Source of the DNA: Thiomargarita sp.
Lineage (GTDB): Bacteria > Pseudomonadota > Gammaproteobacteria > Beggiatoales > Beggiatoaceae
Reading direction: 5' to 3'
Assembly (NCBI GenBank): GCA_020721005.1
Contig: DYNP01000005.1
Span: forward strand, 62,001 to 126,000
Length of the DNA: 64,000 nucleotides
Shown here one piece after another: positions 46,602-56,837 of this stretch. The position numbers were made by a program, and so were the translations under genes. Within the stretch, counting starts at the first letter, position 1; each line of letters starts with the position of its first letter. The notes beneath the pieces were generated by a model that did no database searches, was not told the DNA's origin, and saw only the letters and a list, made by a program, of their open reading frames with translations.

Positions 46602-49286
46602 TCATTTCAAATTCCCTTTGCCATAATAGATAGATCGCGGATCCAATCTAAAATCCTCTGCGTAGTGAGAAAGATGAACATTATAATAAGGGTCATCCTC
46701 CAACTGTTTTCCCCAACGACGCCGCATATAACGAGTTTCCCGAAACAAACGCCATTTCTGCTGTATACTCACCTCATGACCTCGACTTTTTGACTCATAA
46801 TGATACAACTGCACCTTTGGTACCACTAAATTTCTTAGCCCTAACCGCCTCAATTTTAAACAAAAATCCACATCGTTAAAAGCAACTCCTAAATTCTCAT
46901 CAAATCCATTGACCTGTTCCCATAACACTCGCTTAACCATTAAACAAGCTCCCGTCACCGCTGAATAATTATTAATTCCCGCCAAACCTCCAAAATAACC
47001 GCTGTGCCCAGCCGGCCAATGTCGATAAACATGATTGGCTATTCCGGCAATCCCACACACCAAACCCGTATGCTGTAAACTTCCTTCCTTATACAACAAT
47101 TGGGCACTGACACAACCTATTACCGATTGTTGAGCAAATCCAGCCATAATTGCCAACCAATTATCCGGTCCCAATAAATCCATATCATTGTTTAACAACA
47201 AAATAATTTCACCCAGGGCCCGTTTTACTCCCCGATTAACCAGTCGCGAAAAATTAAAGGGACTGGACTCAATTTCCCATCGAAAACGAGATCCCCAACG
47301 TTTTTGATATTTCTCATAATGAGACAGAATCTCTGATTGACTGCCATTGTCGATTACAATCACCTCCCAATCCACCTTTGGGCTATCTTTGACAGAAAAT
47401 AACGATTCTAAACAAGGAGATAGCAGATCCAACCTGTCCTTACTGGGAATAATAATACTGATCTGCACTGGAAATCGTAACGAATAGATGTATTGGAATA
47501 GAGGCAAACTGTGGGGATTGGAATTTTCTAACAATTTTCCCTGCAGATTCTCTCGATCTAAAGCTTGTTGAATTAATATTTTAGCTGAAGAATGGGGAAA
47601 AAATAAGAATAGTTGACTGCGTTGATGATATAAAATTTTGGGCAGGTGACCTATTTTATCGGTATGTGCAGATAATCTGAGCGCCAAGTCCCAAAGTTGT
47701 AAAAAATAGCTAAATTCACGAATTAACCCTATGTGTTGAAAAAGTTCCACTTTAGAGTTGGGTTGAATATACCAATGTTCAGCAAATCCATGAAGTTCAC
47801 GCAAGATGGCAGTTCGGTAAACACAAAGTTGTCCCCAATAATATTGACTTTTCAAACGTTCTCGTGCCCAATCGGGCTTAAAAAAGGGACTGTGATGTTG
47901 ATGTTGAGCGGACAATTGATCTTCATCGGTATACAATACATCTTGGGGGCTGCGCTGTAGAAAACTGGCACATTCCAACAGGGCTTCCGGAGCCAGATCA
48001 TCTCCTGACCATAGGAATAAACAGTGGCTGCCTTGAGCCAGAGCCAAAGCGGTATTTAGAGCAGAGGCTGGTGGGGAAAGTTTCAGTTGAATGGTGGGAT
48101 AAGTGAGGTAAGTGTCAAATAATGGCGAAGTTTCGCTACTGATGATAAATAATTCCCAATGGGAATAAGTTTGACTGAGCACCGAGTCAATTGTGGTCTT
48201 GAGATAATGTTGAACAAACGGAGAAAGGGTGGGAATAGGGATAAAAATGCTGAATTTTAACGGGGGCTGAGAATGGAATCGTTGGTTGAGCCCCTGCCAT
48301 TGATTATATAATATAGATAGAAAACAAGTAGTTGCATAAGAAGGGTAGTGATAATTTTCCAGACCAGTTGGACTTAGACAGAGAAATAGAACATTATCTG
48401 TGTCATCAGTGTCAGGAGAATGGAGTCGAAATAAATATTGACCATTGGGCAATGGCTGATCTAGGGACCAGGCAGTCCATTGATTGTCAAGTATTTGATT
48501 GCCAGCCAGGTGGGCATTGGCCAGTGGCAGCAGGTGATCAGTGTGCGTGTGGAAAATGGACAAAGTCAAATGACAGTGATTGAGTTTTCCTCCGGTACCC
48601 AATTTTAGGTAAAGGGTGGTTATGGGGGGAGAAAGAGTAACCACTTCACTAACCCATTGAAAAATAAATCCTTGTAAAATAGGTTGAACGGTTTCTATGG
48701 TTCGATTGAGAGGAGCAGAGACTGTGGTTGCTGTCAGGGGACTTAGGCCATATTGTGTGAGATCGAGCCAGTTGCGGCTGGGGTAATCGAGATGGGGAAT
48801 AAGTTCTGGGGTCAACCAGAGGAATAGGGTGTTGTGTTGATTATCTGCATCTGGGGATAAAAGTTCAGCCTGATAGTAGCCAGGGAACAGTGGATGGGGC
48901 AATGGCAGGGCAGTCCATTGTCCATCAAGTAGTGTGGTCCCATCTAAAGTAAGGGTTGTAATTATTTGATTAGATTGATATAAAGTGAATTGAAGTTGAC
49001 AATGGTTGATTCTGCCACCTGTGCCTAATTTGATAAACAGAGAGGTTAAATTCTCAGTTCCAAATATCAATGACCAGAGAAATCTTTTGTTTCTTAGGAG
49101 GGGAATAGTGGTTTCAAATATTTTGATCAGTGCTTGTTTGGGAGTGGAGCTGATCATAGGGACCAGCCCATAATCGTCTAAATTGAGGGTTGGCGAGGGT
49201 TGAAAGGCCAAGTGGCTGGCAAGCTCAGCCAGTTTTTGGTTCCCGGTTTGCTGGAGGAAAAAGGGGAAGAGGGTTGGTGATTTCAT
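46602..49286 (-). CDS. glycosyltransferase with two GT2 domains
   Basis: The protein has 894 residues. The first 340 hold two copies of a beta-rich module of about 130 residues (each with LYLKLGTGGKLNHC or a near copy, then DNQWTAWSL or DGQWTALPL). A first GT2 domain (about 348-570) has YTDEDQLSA near 450; a second (about 605-870) has SIIIPSKDR and LLLNNDMD near 695, followed by GFDENLGVAFNDVDFCLKLRRLG, typical of rhamnosyl/galactosyl transferases. The protein probably builds surface polysaccharide and has no membrane helix. The duplicated N-terminal modules may bind the acceptor glycan. The first GT2 may be degenerate, as its nucleotide-binding motif is less regular. Confidence 0.85.
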   Translation of the reverse strand: MKSPTLFPFFLQQTGNQKLAELASHLAFQPSPTLNLDDYGLVPMISSTPKQALIKIFETTIPLLRNKRFLWSLIFGTENLTSLFIKLGTGGRINHCQLQFTLYQSNQIITTLTLDGTTLLDGQWTALPLPHPLFPGYYQAELLSPDADNQHNTLFLWLTPELIPHLDYPSRNWLDLTQYGLSPLTATTVSAPLNRTIETVQPILQGFIFQWVSEVVTLSPPITTLYLKLGTGGKLNHCHLTLSIFHTHTDHLLPLANAHLAGNQILDNQWTAWSLDQPLPNGQYLFRLHSPDTDDTDNVLFLCLSPTGLENYHYPSYATTCFLSILYNQWQGLNQRFHSQPPLKFSIFIPIPTLSPFVQHYLKTTIDSVLSQTYSHWELFIISSETSPLFDTYLTYPTIQLKLSPPASALNTALALAQGSHCLFLWSGDDLAPEALLECASFLQRSPQDVLYTDEDQLSAQHQHHSPFFKPDWARERLKSQYYWGQLCVYRTAILRELHGFAEHWYIQPNSKVELFQHIGLIREFSYFLQLWDLALRLSAHTDKIGHLPKILYHQRSQLFLFFPHSSAKILIQQALDRENLQGKLLENSNPHSLPLFQYIYSLRFPVQISIIIPSKDRLDLLSPCLESLFSVKDSPKVDWEVIVIDNGSQSEILSHYEKYQKRWGSRFRWEIESSPFNFSRLVNRGVKRALGEIILLLNNDMDLLGPDNWLAIMAGFAQQSVIGCVSAQLLYKEGSLQHTGLVCGIAGIANHVYRHWPAGHSGYFGGLAGINNYSAVTGACLMVKRVLWEQVNGFDENLGVAFNDVDFCLKLRRLGLRNLVVPKVQLYHYESKSRGHEVSIQQKWRLFRETRYMRRRWGKQLEDDPYYNVHLSHYAEDFRLDPRSIYYGKGNLK

Positions 49287-49318
49287 GAATGTGTTGGGGA
49301 ATGGGTGTTAAGTGGAAT

Positions 49319-50401
49319 TTAAAGGCTTAATTTGGCAAGCAGGTCCATTTGATGTTCATGTTGTAAGGGGGCAATCAGGGGAGAAAGGTCGCCTTCTAAA
49401 ATTTCGTTGAGTTTGTAAAGGGTAAGATTGATACGATGGTCAGTAATGCGTCCTTGCGGAAAATTGTAAGTGCGAATTCTCTCTGAACGGTCTCCACTGC
49501 CTACTAAGTTACGACGAGTGGCTGCTTGTTCGGCTTCTTGGCGACTGCGTTCGGCTTTGAGTAAACGGGATTGTAAGAGGGCCATGGCTCGGGCTCGATT
49601 TTTATGTTGGGAACGTTCATCTTGGCATTCGACTACGGTGCCTGTGGGCAGGTGGGTGATGCGGATGGCAGAGTCTGTTTTGTTGACATGTTGTCCGCCA
49701 GCTCCAGAGGATCGGTAGGTATCTATTCTAAGGTCAGCCGAATTAATTTCTATTTGATCAATGCTTTGCACTTCGGGCAAGATGGCCACGGTGCAGGCTG
49801 AAGTGTGAATGCGACCTTGGGCTTCGGTTTCTGGGACTCGTTGTACTCGGTGTCCACCGGATTCAAATTTGAATTGGGAATATACATTTTGTCCACTGAT
49901 GCGAATGATCACTTCTTTATATCCACCGTGCTCACCTAAATTTTGGCTGATGATTTCAGTTTGCCAGCCTCGTTGTTCCGCATAACGAGTGTACATGCGC
50001 ATCAGGTCCCCGGCAAATAGGGCGGCTTCATCTCCTCCAGTTCCCGCGCGAACTTCTAGGAATACATTGCTGTTGTCATCTGGGTCTTTGGGCAGTAATA
50101 GGAATTGTAATTGTTCTTCTAATTCAAGTTGTTGAGCAATATATTGTTGGAGTTCTTCTTGAGCCAGGGAACGAATTTCTGGGTCTTCATCATGCAGCAT
50201 GTCTTGGGTAATTTTGAGGGAATCTACGACGTGACAATATTGTCTAAAACAGTCCACAATGGGTTTAGTTTCTGCATATTCTTTGGATAGATTGCGGAAT
50301 TGGTCTTGATTGGCTAAGATGGTGGATTCGGCAAGTAAACCTTCAAGTTCTTGGGAACGTTCACTTAGGTTTTCCAGCTTAGTGAGAATGGATTCTTTCA
50401 T
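49319..50401 (-). CDS. prfA: peptide chain release factor 1
   Basis: The protein has 360 residues and recognises UAA and UAG at the ribosome. The catalytic GGQ lies in [20 protein letters not shown]. The region [21 protein letters not shown] and the length match RF1, not RF2. The usual neighbours hemA and prmC are absent. It lies 32 bases upstream of the glycosyltransferase on the same strand. Confidence 0.96.
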   Translation of the reverse strand: MKESILTKLENLSERSQELEGLLAESTILANQDQFRNLSKEYAETKPIVDCFRQYCHVVDSLKITQDMLHDEDPEIRSLAQEELQQYIAQQLELEEQLQFLLLPKDPDDNSNVFLEVRAGTGGDEAALFAGDLMRMYTRYAEQRGWQTEIISQNLGEHGGYKEVIIRISGQNVYSQFKFESGGHRVQRVPETEAQGRIHTSACTVAILPEVQSIDQIEINSADLRIDTYRSSGAGGQHVNKTDSAIRITHLPTGTVVECQDERSQHKNRARAMALLQSRLLKAERSRQEAEQAATRRNLVGSGDRSERIRTYNFPQGRITDHRINLTLYKLNEILEGDLSPLIAPLQHEHQMDLLAKLSL

Positions 50402-50493
50402 AGGAGATTTACTCAGGTACTTAATAGTATTAGAAAAATAGAGAACGTGGGATTGTTAAGAGAGGGTTGAGAAGGGTTGCGTTTGATTAAAAA

Positions 50494-50522
50494 AACCCAC
50501 CCCTGTCGGGTTAGGGTGGGTT
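50494..50522 (-). terminator. rho-independent terminator of the RND operon
   Basis: Read on the minus strand, AACCCACCC and GGGTGGGTT form a nine-pair stem over an 11-base loop and are followed by seven T. It lies 27 bases beyond the stop codon of the RND pump gene. Confidence 0.9.
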
Positions 50523-50548
50523 ATGTGAGGATTGGAGCTAAGACGGGG

Positions 50549-53500
50549 TTAGGGGTCTTTTTTAGGGGTGCTTTCCTCCTCTTTAATTTCTTGGAATAGG
50601 ATATCGTCTTCCATAGGCAGATCAGTTTTTAGACGAATTCCACGGCGTGGACTTACTTTGCGTTTGCTACTGGGTTTGCCCGTTTTTTCCTTGGTTTCTT
50701 CAGAAGGAAAGTCCGGCATATGGTCATCGTCAATTGAAATAAGTGGTTGAACGATGGTTGCTGTGTCAGAAGGTTGTTCCGGAAGAGTAACTGTATCAGA
50801 AACTGATTCCCGAGGAGTTATTGTAGCCGAGGGTTGTTCCGGAAGAATAACTGTGTCAGAAACTGATTCCCGAGGAGTTATTGTAGCCGAGGGTTGTTCC
50901 GGAAGAATAACTGTGTCAGAAACTGATTCCCGAGGAGTTATTGTAGCCGAGGGTTGTTCCTGGAAAGATGAGGGGTTTTCCGAAGGGACGGAAAATTGGT
51001 CTGAGTCAGCAATGGGGCTTATATCCAGTGCTGTTCGACGTGGACCTTCTGAAACTTTCAGGGTTGGTTTCGGGTTGAGTTTCTCAGCAGTGGTTGAGAT
51101 TTCAGCTTCGGGAATGTTGATTTCTTGAGAGACCAATGAGGTTGCCGAAATCGTTGTGATCGCGGGTTGAACCACAGGTTGAGTTGGAATTGGCGATTCC
51201 AATTCCAGTGGAAGTGAGGAAGTTGGAATAGGTTCTTCCGGTTGGATGGGAAGGATTTTGACTTCAGTTTCCAGAGTTAGAGGAGTGGATTTGGAGGTGA
51301 AGGTCGTTCCCAGGTCTATTCCCGGACTGGTTCCCATATCAACTTCTCGTCGTGGCACTCCAAGCGGGTTCACAGAGGTTCTGGGAACAGTGGGCTTGGG
51401 GACCGGGGTTGGATTGGGGGGTGCCTGAACTTTGGGAACACCCAAAGGTGTCATTAGCGGAACGCTGGGGGTTGGCAGGGGCTGCGACGTGGCACTTGAC
51501 GGAGGAGATGAGGGAGTTGGCCGCACAGGAGGTGGTGAGTTTCGCGGTGGTCTGGGCGGAGGAGTGCGGTCCTGTTTGGGCATCATAGCCGATAGTAGTA
51601 GAAATGGCATACGGATGAGGTAGAACAGGAGGGTGAAGAGGTTGATGATTTTGAAGATCAGTCCGATCAAAAATCCCCATAGACTTAACCACAGGGGAAG
51701 TTTGGGGGGGGTGGGGGGAATTTCAAGGAGACCGGTGCCACCAGAGCCTTGGCAGAGGGTGGCGGGACCGATGCTGATGCATCCTAGGGGAATGACGACC
51801 AGAGTGAGGAGTGTGGAGACCAGGACTCCAAATAGGAGGGAGATGGCCATGCCTTGGAAGATGGGGTCGGTGAGAATGACGCTGGAGCCAGCAACGAGGG
51901 CAAAGGCAGTGATGAGAATAGGCCGGGTTCGGGTTTTACAGGCAAGGATGACGGCGTCTTCTATGGGGGTGCCTTTTTGGATTTCATGGATGGAGTAGTC
52001 AACGAGTAGGATGGAGTTGCGGACGATGATGCCAGCGAGGGCAATCCAGCCGATCATGGAGGTTGCGGTGAAGGGAACGCTGGAGTTGGTGACCCAGGCG
52101 ACAAACCAGTGACCGGGAATGATGCCGAGCAGGGTGAGGGGAATGGGGACCATGATGATGGCAGGTACGACAAAGTTGCCAAATAGCCAGACGACCAGGA
52201 TGTAGATGAGGACCATGGCGCCGGCAAAGGCAAATCCCATGTCACGGAAGGTTTCGTAGGTGACAGTCCATTCTCCAGTCCATTCGATGCCAGATTCTCC
52301 GTATTCTTTGGGAGGTCCCAGGTAGCGGTCACAGAGTGGGATGATGTTGAGATAGATGTGACAGCCTTTTTCGCGCAGGTTGATGCCGTCCGGGGTGGAA
52401 TATTGTCCCAGCATGGCTTCTACTTCTCGCATGCCATAGATCGGGGCGCTGAGTCGATAGTCGTTTTTGGTAGGGTTGTAAACGCCCACAGCATCCGCTA
52501 CAACGTATTCAACGGGTCTCAGGTCTTTTTGATAGTATACAGGGTCTTGTTGGGTTTTTTCAAATGATCCAAGTTCAGCGAGGGGGACGATGCCACCAGT
52601 GGGGGTGGGAATGGGAAGATCATAGAGTCGACTGAGTTGAGACCGGACTGCCAAAGGCACTTGCATGAGAATGTAGGTGGGTTCAAGTCGGGTCCCATAG
52701 GATTGTTTGATGTCTCCGACTTTAAAGCCACCGAGGGCCATGGCGAGGTTTTGGTTGATGATGTCCACGGAAATTCCCAAGAGAACGGCTTTTTCGGTGT
52801 TGACTTTGAAATACCAGATTTCATGGGATTCGCTCATGTAGTTGTCAACGTCGTCCAAAATTTGGGTTTGGCTGAAAAATTGGGTCATTTGGGTGGCGAG
52901 TTCGCGGCGGGTTTTGTCGTCAGGCCCATAGACTTCGGCAACTACCGATTGTAAGACTGGGGGACCGGGGGGCATTTCGACGATGGTGATTTTGGCGAGG
53001 CTTTTCATGTCGCTGAGGAGTTTTTGGAGGTTGCGACGTGCTTCAACGGCGATTTGATGACTGCTGCGCAAACGGTCTTTTTTGTCTTGGAGTTGTATGT
53101 GTATGTCAGCCAGCCAAGGGGCTTCTCGTAGGTAATAGTGGCGAACCATGCCGTTGAAATCAAAGGGTTGGGAGGTGCCAATGTAGGTTTGTAAGGCGGT
53201 GACTTCGGGTATTTTTCGGAGTTCTTCGGCTAAGGTGTGGGTGATATTGGTGGTTTCTAGAAGTGCGGCTCCTTCGGGTAAGTTGATGAAGACGTTGAAT
53301 TCTGGTTTGTTGTCCAGGGGGAGCATTTTGACTTCAACGTGTTGGGTGTAGAAGAGGGCCAGAGCGGCAAAGAAGCCGACAATGAGGCTGATGAGGAAGA
53401 GTCCGCCTTTGATAGTGCTGTTAAATAGGGGGGGGAGGATTCTCCGGTAAAAACGTTCCCATTTTTCGTTGGTGTGGTGTTCCCATTCTTCTGCGGTTTG

Positions 53501-55138
53501 AAGTGCGCCTATGGAGGGACGAATGCGCATGGCTAGCCAGGGGGTGAACATGAAGGCGGCGAGTAGGGAGAAGATCATGGCGACTGAGCCAAGGGCGGGA
53601 ATGGGTTCCATGTAGGGGCCCATCATGCCAGAAACAAAGCCCATGGGAAGGAGTGCGGCTACCACGGTAAAGGTGGCAAGGATGGTGGGGTTGCCGACTT
53701 CGCGAACGGCATCGACTGCGGTTTCGGTGTCGGTTTCTCCTTTGAGTAGCCAGTGGCGGTAGATGTTTTCGATAACGACGATGGCGTCATCCACGAGGAT
53801 GCCAATGGAGAAGATGAGGGCAAAGAGGCTGACTCGATCAATGGTGTAGCCGAGAATCCAGGCGGAGAAGATGGTGATGAGAACGACGACAGGAATGACC
53901 AGGGTGACGACGGCAGCCGGGGCAAATCCGGGGATGCCTAAGAAGGTGATGTGGCGGAATGACCAGAGTACGAGTAGGGTGACGGCGCCGGTAGCGATGA
54001 AGAGTTTGAAGATGAGGTTCCAGACTTTGTCGTTGGCGGTTTGTCCGTAGTTACGGGTGATTTCGACGTGAATGTTGTCAGGAATAACCCGTCCTTTGAT
54101 TTTGTCGACTTGGTCAAGGATGGCTTGGGCGACGGTGACGCCATTGGTGCCGACTTTTTTGGCAATGGCAATGGTGACGGCAGGGGCTGCATTGATGTCG
54201 AGGGTGGGTTTGGAGTCAGTCGTATGTGCATCATAGCGATAGGAGGGACCGGAATAGTAGTTGACGAATTGGCGCCGTTCGCTGTCGGGTTCCGGTCCTT
54301 CAACAACATTGGCTACGTCTCGCACATAGACTGGGGTGCCTTGATGGCTGCCAATGACAAGTTGGGCAATGTCTTGGGCGTTGCTGAGGAATTTGCCGGT
54401 GTAGACGGTAAAGTGGGTGTTACCGGTTTCTATTTGTCCGGCTTGACTTTCGCTGTTGGCGGTTTGGATGGTTTGGGCGACTTGGGCAAGGCTGATACCA
54501 AAGGCGGAGAGTTGTTCGGGTTTGACTTCGAGTAAGACTTGTTCGGTTCGTCCTCCAACAACAAAGCTTTGGCCGGTGTTTTCAATTTCTTTGAGGTGTT
54601 GCATGACGTCTAGGGCTAGAGTGCGTAAGGTACCGTCGTCAACTTCTTCCGACCATAGAGTGAGGGTTACTACTGGGACGTCGTCAATGCCTTTGGGTTT
54701 GACGAGGGGAGGCATGACGCCAGGGGGCATTTTATCAAGGTTGGATTGGAGTTTGTCATGTACCTTAAAGATGGAGTGTTCAAGAAGTTCTCCGACTTCA
54801 AATTGGACAGTGACGAGTCCTCTGCCGCGTTCTGCAGCGGAATAGACGTGTTCTATTGCTGGGATTTCACTGAGAATGCGTTGTAGGGGTTCAATGGCAA
54901 GTCGGGAGACTTGTTGAGCTGCTGCACCTGGATAGCTGATGAAGATGTCTACCATAGGTACTGAGATTTGGGGGTCTTCTTGTCGTGGGGTGAAGAAGAG
55001 TCCCACTGCGCCTAGGAATAGCATGGTTAGGTAGAATAAAAAAGAGAGGGGGGAGTGGATGAAGGCATTGGCCATGCGTCCAGCAATTCCCGGCGCTGGT
55101 TTTAGGGTGGATGATGGGGTAGGATGTTCAGTCGTCAT
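50549..55138 (-). CDS. RND efflux pump permease with long C-terminal tail
   Basis: The protein has 1529 residues. The first 1125 or so are an RND transporter: two large periplasmic loops, twelve membrane helices and the proton-relay pair in GILVDDAIVVIENIYRHWL, which fits the HAE1 (drug/hydrophobe) branch better than the metal branch. After about 1128 come one or two extra hydrophobic segments (about 1145-1185) and then some 340 residues rich in Pro, Ser, Thr and Glu, ending in a basic/acidic segment. The tail holds three copies of a 20-residue unit encoded by a 60-bp tandem repeat. Normal RND pumps have about 1030-1060 residues, so the tail is exceptional. It follows its adaptor by 30 bases. 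No outer-membrane channel gene is adjacent. Confidence 0.92.
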   Translation of the reverse strand: MTTEHPTPSSTLKPAPGIAGRMANAFIHSPLSFLFYLTMLFLGAVGLFFTPRQEDPQISVPMVDIFISYPGAAAQQVSRLAIEPLQRILSEIPAIEHVYSAAERGRGLVTVQFEVGELLEHSIFKVHDKLQSNLDKMPPGVMPPLVKPKGIDDVPVVTLTLWSEEVDDGTLRTLALDVMQHLKEIENTGQSFVVGGRTEQVLLEVKPEQLSAFGISLAQVAQTIQTANSESQAGQIETGNTHFTVYTGKFLSNAQDIAQLVIGSHQGTPVYVRDVANVVEGPEPDSERRQFVNYYSGPSYRYDAHTTDSKPTLDINAAPAVTIAIAKKVGTNGVTVAQAILDQVDKIKGRVIPDNIHVEITRNYGQTANDKVWNLIFKLFIATGAVTLLVLWSFRHITFLGIPGFAPAAVVTLVIPVVVLITIFSAWILGYTIDRVSLFALIFSIGILVDDAIVVIENIYRHWLLKGETDTETAVDAVREVGNPTILATFTVVAALLPMGFVSGMMGPYMEPIPALGSVAMIFSLLAAFMFTPWLAMRIRPSIGALQTAEEWEHHTNEKWERFYRRILPPLFNSTIKGGLFLISLIVGFFAALALFYTQHVEVKMLPLDNKPEFNVFINLPEGAALLETTNITHTLAEELRKIPEVTALQTYIGTSQPFDFNGMVRHYYLREAPWLADIHIQLQDKKDRLRSSHQIAVEARRNLQKLLSDMKSLAKITIVEMPPGPPVLQSVVAEVYGPDDKTRRELATQMTQFFSQTQILDDVDNYMSESHEIWYFKVNTEKAVLLGISVDIINQNLAMALGGFKVGDIKQSYGTRLEPTYILMQVPLAVRSQLSRLYDLPIPTPTGGIVPLAELGSFEKTQQDPVYYQKDLRPVEYVVADAVGVYNPTKNDYRLSAPIYGMREVEAMLGQYSTPDGINLREKGCHIYLNIIPLCDRYLGPPKEYGESGIEWTGEWTVTYETFRDMGFAFAGAMVLIYILVVWLFGNFVVPAIIMVPIPLTLLGIIPGHWFVAWVTNSSVPFTATSMIGWIALAGIIVRNSILLVDYSIHEIQKGTPIEDAVILACKTRTRPILITAFALVAGSSVILTDPIFQGMAISLLFGVLVSTLLTLVVIPLGCISIGPATLCQGSGGTGLLEIPPTPPKLPLWLSLWGFLIGLIFKIINLFTLLFYLIRMPFLLLSAMMPKQDRTPPPRPPRNSPPPVRPTPSSPPSSATSQPLPTPSVPLMTPLGVPKVQAPPNPTPVPKPTVPRTSVNPLGVPRREVDMGTSPGIDLGTTFTSKSTPLTLETEVKILPIQPEEPIPTSSLPLELESPIPTQPVVQPAITTISATSLVSQEINIPEAEISTTAEKLNPKPTLKVSEGPRRTALDISPIADSDQFSVPSENPSSFQEQPSATITPRESVSDTVILPEQPSATITPRESVSDTVILPEQPSATITPRESVSDTVTLPEQPSDTATIVQPLISIDDDHMPDFPSEETKEKTGKPSSKRKVSPRRGIRLKTDLPMEDDILFQEIKEEESTPKKDP
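50771..50960. repeat. 60-bp tandem repeat inside the RND pump gene
   Basis: A 60-bp unit (GAGGGTTGTTCCGGAAGAAT and 40 further bases) occurs three times with almost no differences, plus a partial copy. It is in frame and encodes QPSATITPRESV followed by SDTVILPE. Copy number is likely to vary between strains by slippage. Confidence 0.9.
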
Positions 55139-55168
55139 CGCGCGGTGGTTTCTTTGAGTGGGGTTAAA

Positions 55169-56341
55169 TTAGGGGGTTTTGGTGTTCCAACCGGAGGTTT
55201 TGCCCGGGGCTGGGTTGAGATCAATGATGTCGCCTTCTTTGAGTCCACTGAGTACAGTGACCAGTTTGGGATAGGGTAGAGAGGCATCCCTGATTAAGGA
55301 GGCGTCGATTTCGTTGCCAAGACGTAAAAGACGGAGCTCTTGTTTTTCGTTATTGTATACGTAAACTGCTGGTAAACTGCCTCTCCAAATGAGAGATTGT
55401 TTGGGAATGACGGGCAGGACTTGAAGTTCAGCGTTGGGATCAGGAACGTCCACTTGTACGTATTGTCCAGGTCCAGCGCGCATTCCTTCTATGGAGGCAG
55501 GAAGGTCTAATTTGATTTTGACAGTATGCCTTTGCCGGTCGGCAATAGGGAAGATTTGGGCGACTTTGGCTTGTAGGGGGGTGTCGATCACGTCCAGTCT
55601 GACGTTGACAGTGTCTCCTATGTTCAAACCTCGCTCCAAGCGGGCTGGCACGTCAATTTCTACTTGGAGTTGGTCTATATTGGCAAACTCAATGAGGGGT
55701 TGCCCGGGTTGGATGGTATCCCCCACTTCAATATACTTCTTGGTGATAACGCCCTCAAACGGGGCTTTGCTTTTAGCGTCTCGGAGTTTGGCGTCAATTT
55801 GTTCGATTTGAGATTGGGCTTGGAGGAGACTGTTGCGAGCTTGACGGATTTGAGTGGTGAAGCCGTGTAAATCTGCGCGTCGATCAAGTGATTCGTCACT
55901 TTCTCCCATAACGTCACTCATTTGTTTGGTGAAAAATTGGTCGAAGAGGTGAGGGAGTCCCATACCTCCAGGGGCTTTGTTGGGAGAGTTAGGGGAGTAG
56001 AGTTCTCGTTCATATTGTATTCCAGCATGACGTAAGGCGGCTTCGGCATTCATGAGTCCAGCATAAGCAGCTCTTCTCTGAGCCAGGAGTTCCTGTTCGT
56101 CTAAGGTGACTAGGATACTGCCTTCAGCGAAACGATCGCCTTCATTACCTGCAATCAATTCAATGCGACCTGGCAATTGTGCGGATAAACGAACTTCTTT
56201 ATAGGGGATAACTGTACCGCTTATGGTGACAGCAGTGCCTACGGAAAAATTATGAACGGTATACTGTTCTGAAGCGGAAGCAGAGCAGGTGAATAAGTGG
56301 GTTTGAATAACGAGAAAGGGGATAATAATGCGCTTAAACAT
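55169..56341 (-). CDS. RND efflux periplasmic adaptor (membrane fusion protein)
   Basis: The protein has 390 residues. A signal peptide (about 1-23) precedes a split lipoyl/barrel-sandwich domain (EVRLSAQLPGRIELIAGNEGDRFAEG and APFEGVITKKYIEVGDTIQPGQPLIEF), a coiled-coil hairpin (about 90-185) and a beta-barrel (VEIDVPARLERGLNIGD). It links the pump to an outer-membrane channel. The hairpin carries an unusual loop of about 40 residues (PNSPNKAPGGMGLPHLFDQF) near its tip, which may alter channel docking. It is the first gene of the two-gene operon. Confidence 0.92.
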   Translation of the reverse strand: MFKRIIIPFLVIQTHLFTCSASASEQYTVHNFSVGTAVTISGTVIPYKEVRLSAQLPGRIELIAGNEGDRFAEGSILVTLDEQELLAQRRAAYAGLMNAEAALRHAGIQYERELYSPNSPNKAPGGMGLPHLFDQFFTKQMSDVMGESDESLDRRADLHGFTTQIRQARNSLLQAQSQIEQIDAKLRDAKSKAPFEGVITKKYIEVGDTIQPGQPLIEFANIDQLQVEIDVPARLERGLNIGDTVNVRLDVIDTPLQAKVAQIFPIADRQRHTVKIKLDLPASIEGMRAGPGQYVQVDVPDPNAELQVLPVIPKQSLIWRGSLPAVYVYNNEKQELRLLRLGNEIDASLIRDASLPYPKLVTVLSGLKEGDIIDLNPAPGKTSGWNTKTP

Positions 56342-56837
56342 ATCTTTAATGGTTACCGTCCTAAAATTAGGGAGAGTAGATTGGGGACGTCATTGGTCCC
56401 ACAGGGTAATTTTAGAGGACTTATTGTGAATGAGGGAATTTGGGAAGTTGCCTAATTCCCCAGTTCCTTAAGGGTGAGATTTTCCTCCAATAAATCTCAA
56501 TTTAATACTTTAACGACTGATAAAAGCGGATTTTAAACCGTCAATTGTCAGACAAGCCGTATTTTAGCATTTGCTTATATTCTAATCAAAGGTTGATTTT
56601 CTGGAGGAAGAAGGGTCAATCCTAAATTTGCTTAAAAAGGTGAGTGGTGACTCCCCCTCCTAAAGGGAGAGGGATTGGTTTCGCCAAGGCAGATCATCAG
56701 TCAAGCGTATAACTCTAAAATAGGTAGATTAATCATCTATTGGAGGTAAAACTGGTTTTTATTTAGGGTTAATTAATGCCGTATCCTGGGTTACATGACA
56801 TTTTTGTAGCTTGACCAATGGGGTTGGAGGAGGGAAA
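56342..56837. other. intergenic, no gene seen
   Basis: The stretch lies upstream of the efflux operon and downstream of the SCP2-like gene. It contains a short hairpin-like CTCCCCCTCC-TAAAGGGAGAGGG stretch near 56650, but no supported open frame, RNA gene or clear promoter. Confidence 0.4.

Noticed and set aside
54041-54535. Plus-strand open frame of 164 codons inside the RND gene
   Set aside because: Antisense shadow of conserved RND sequence; biased composition only.
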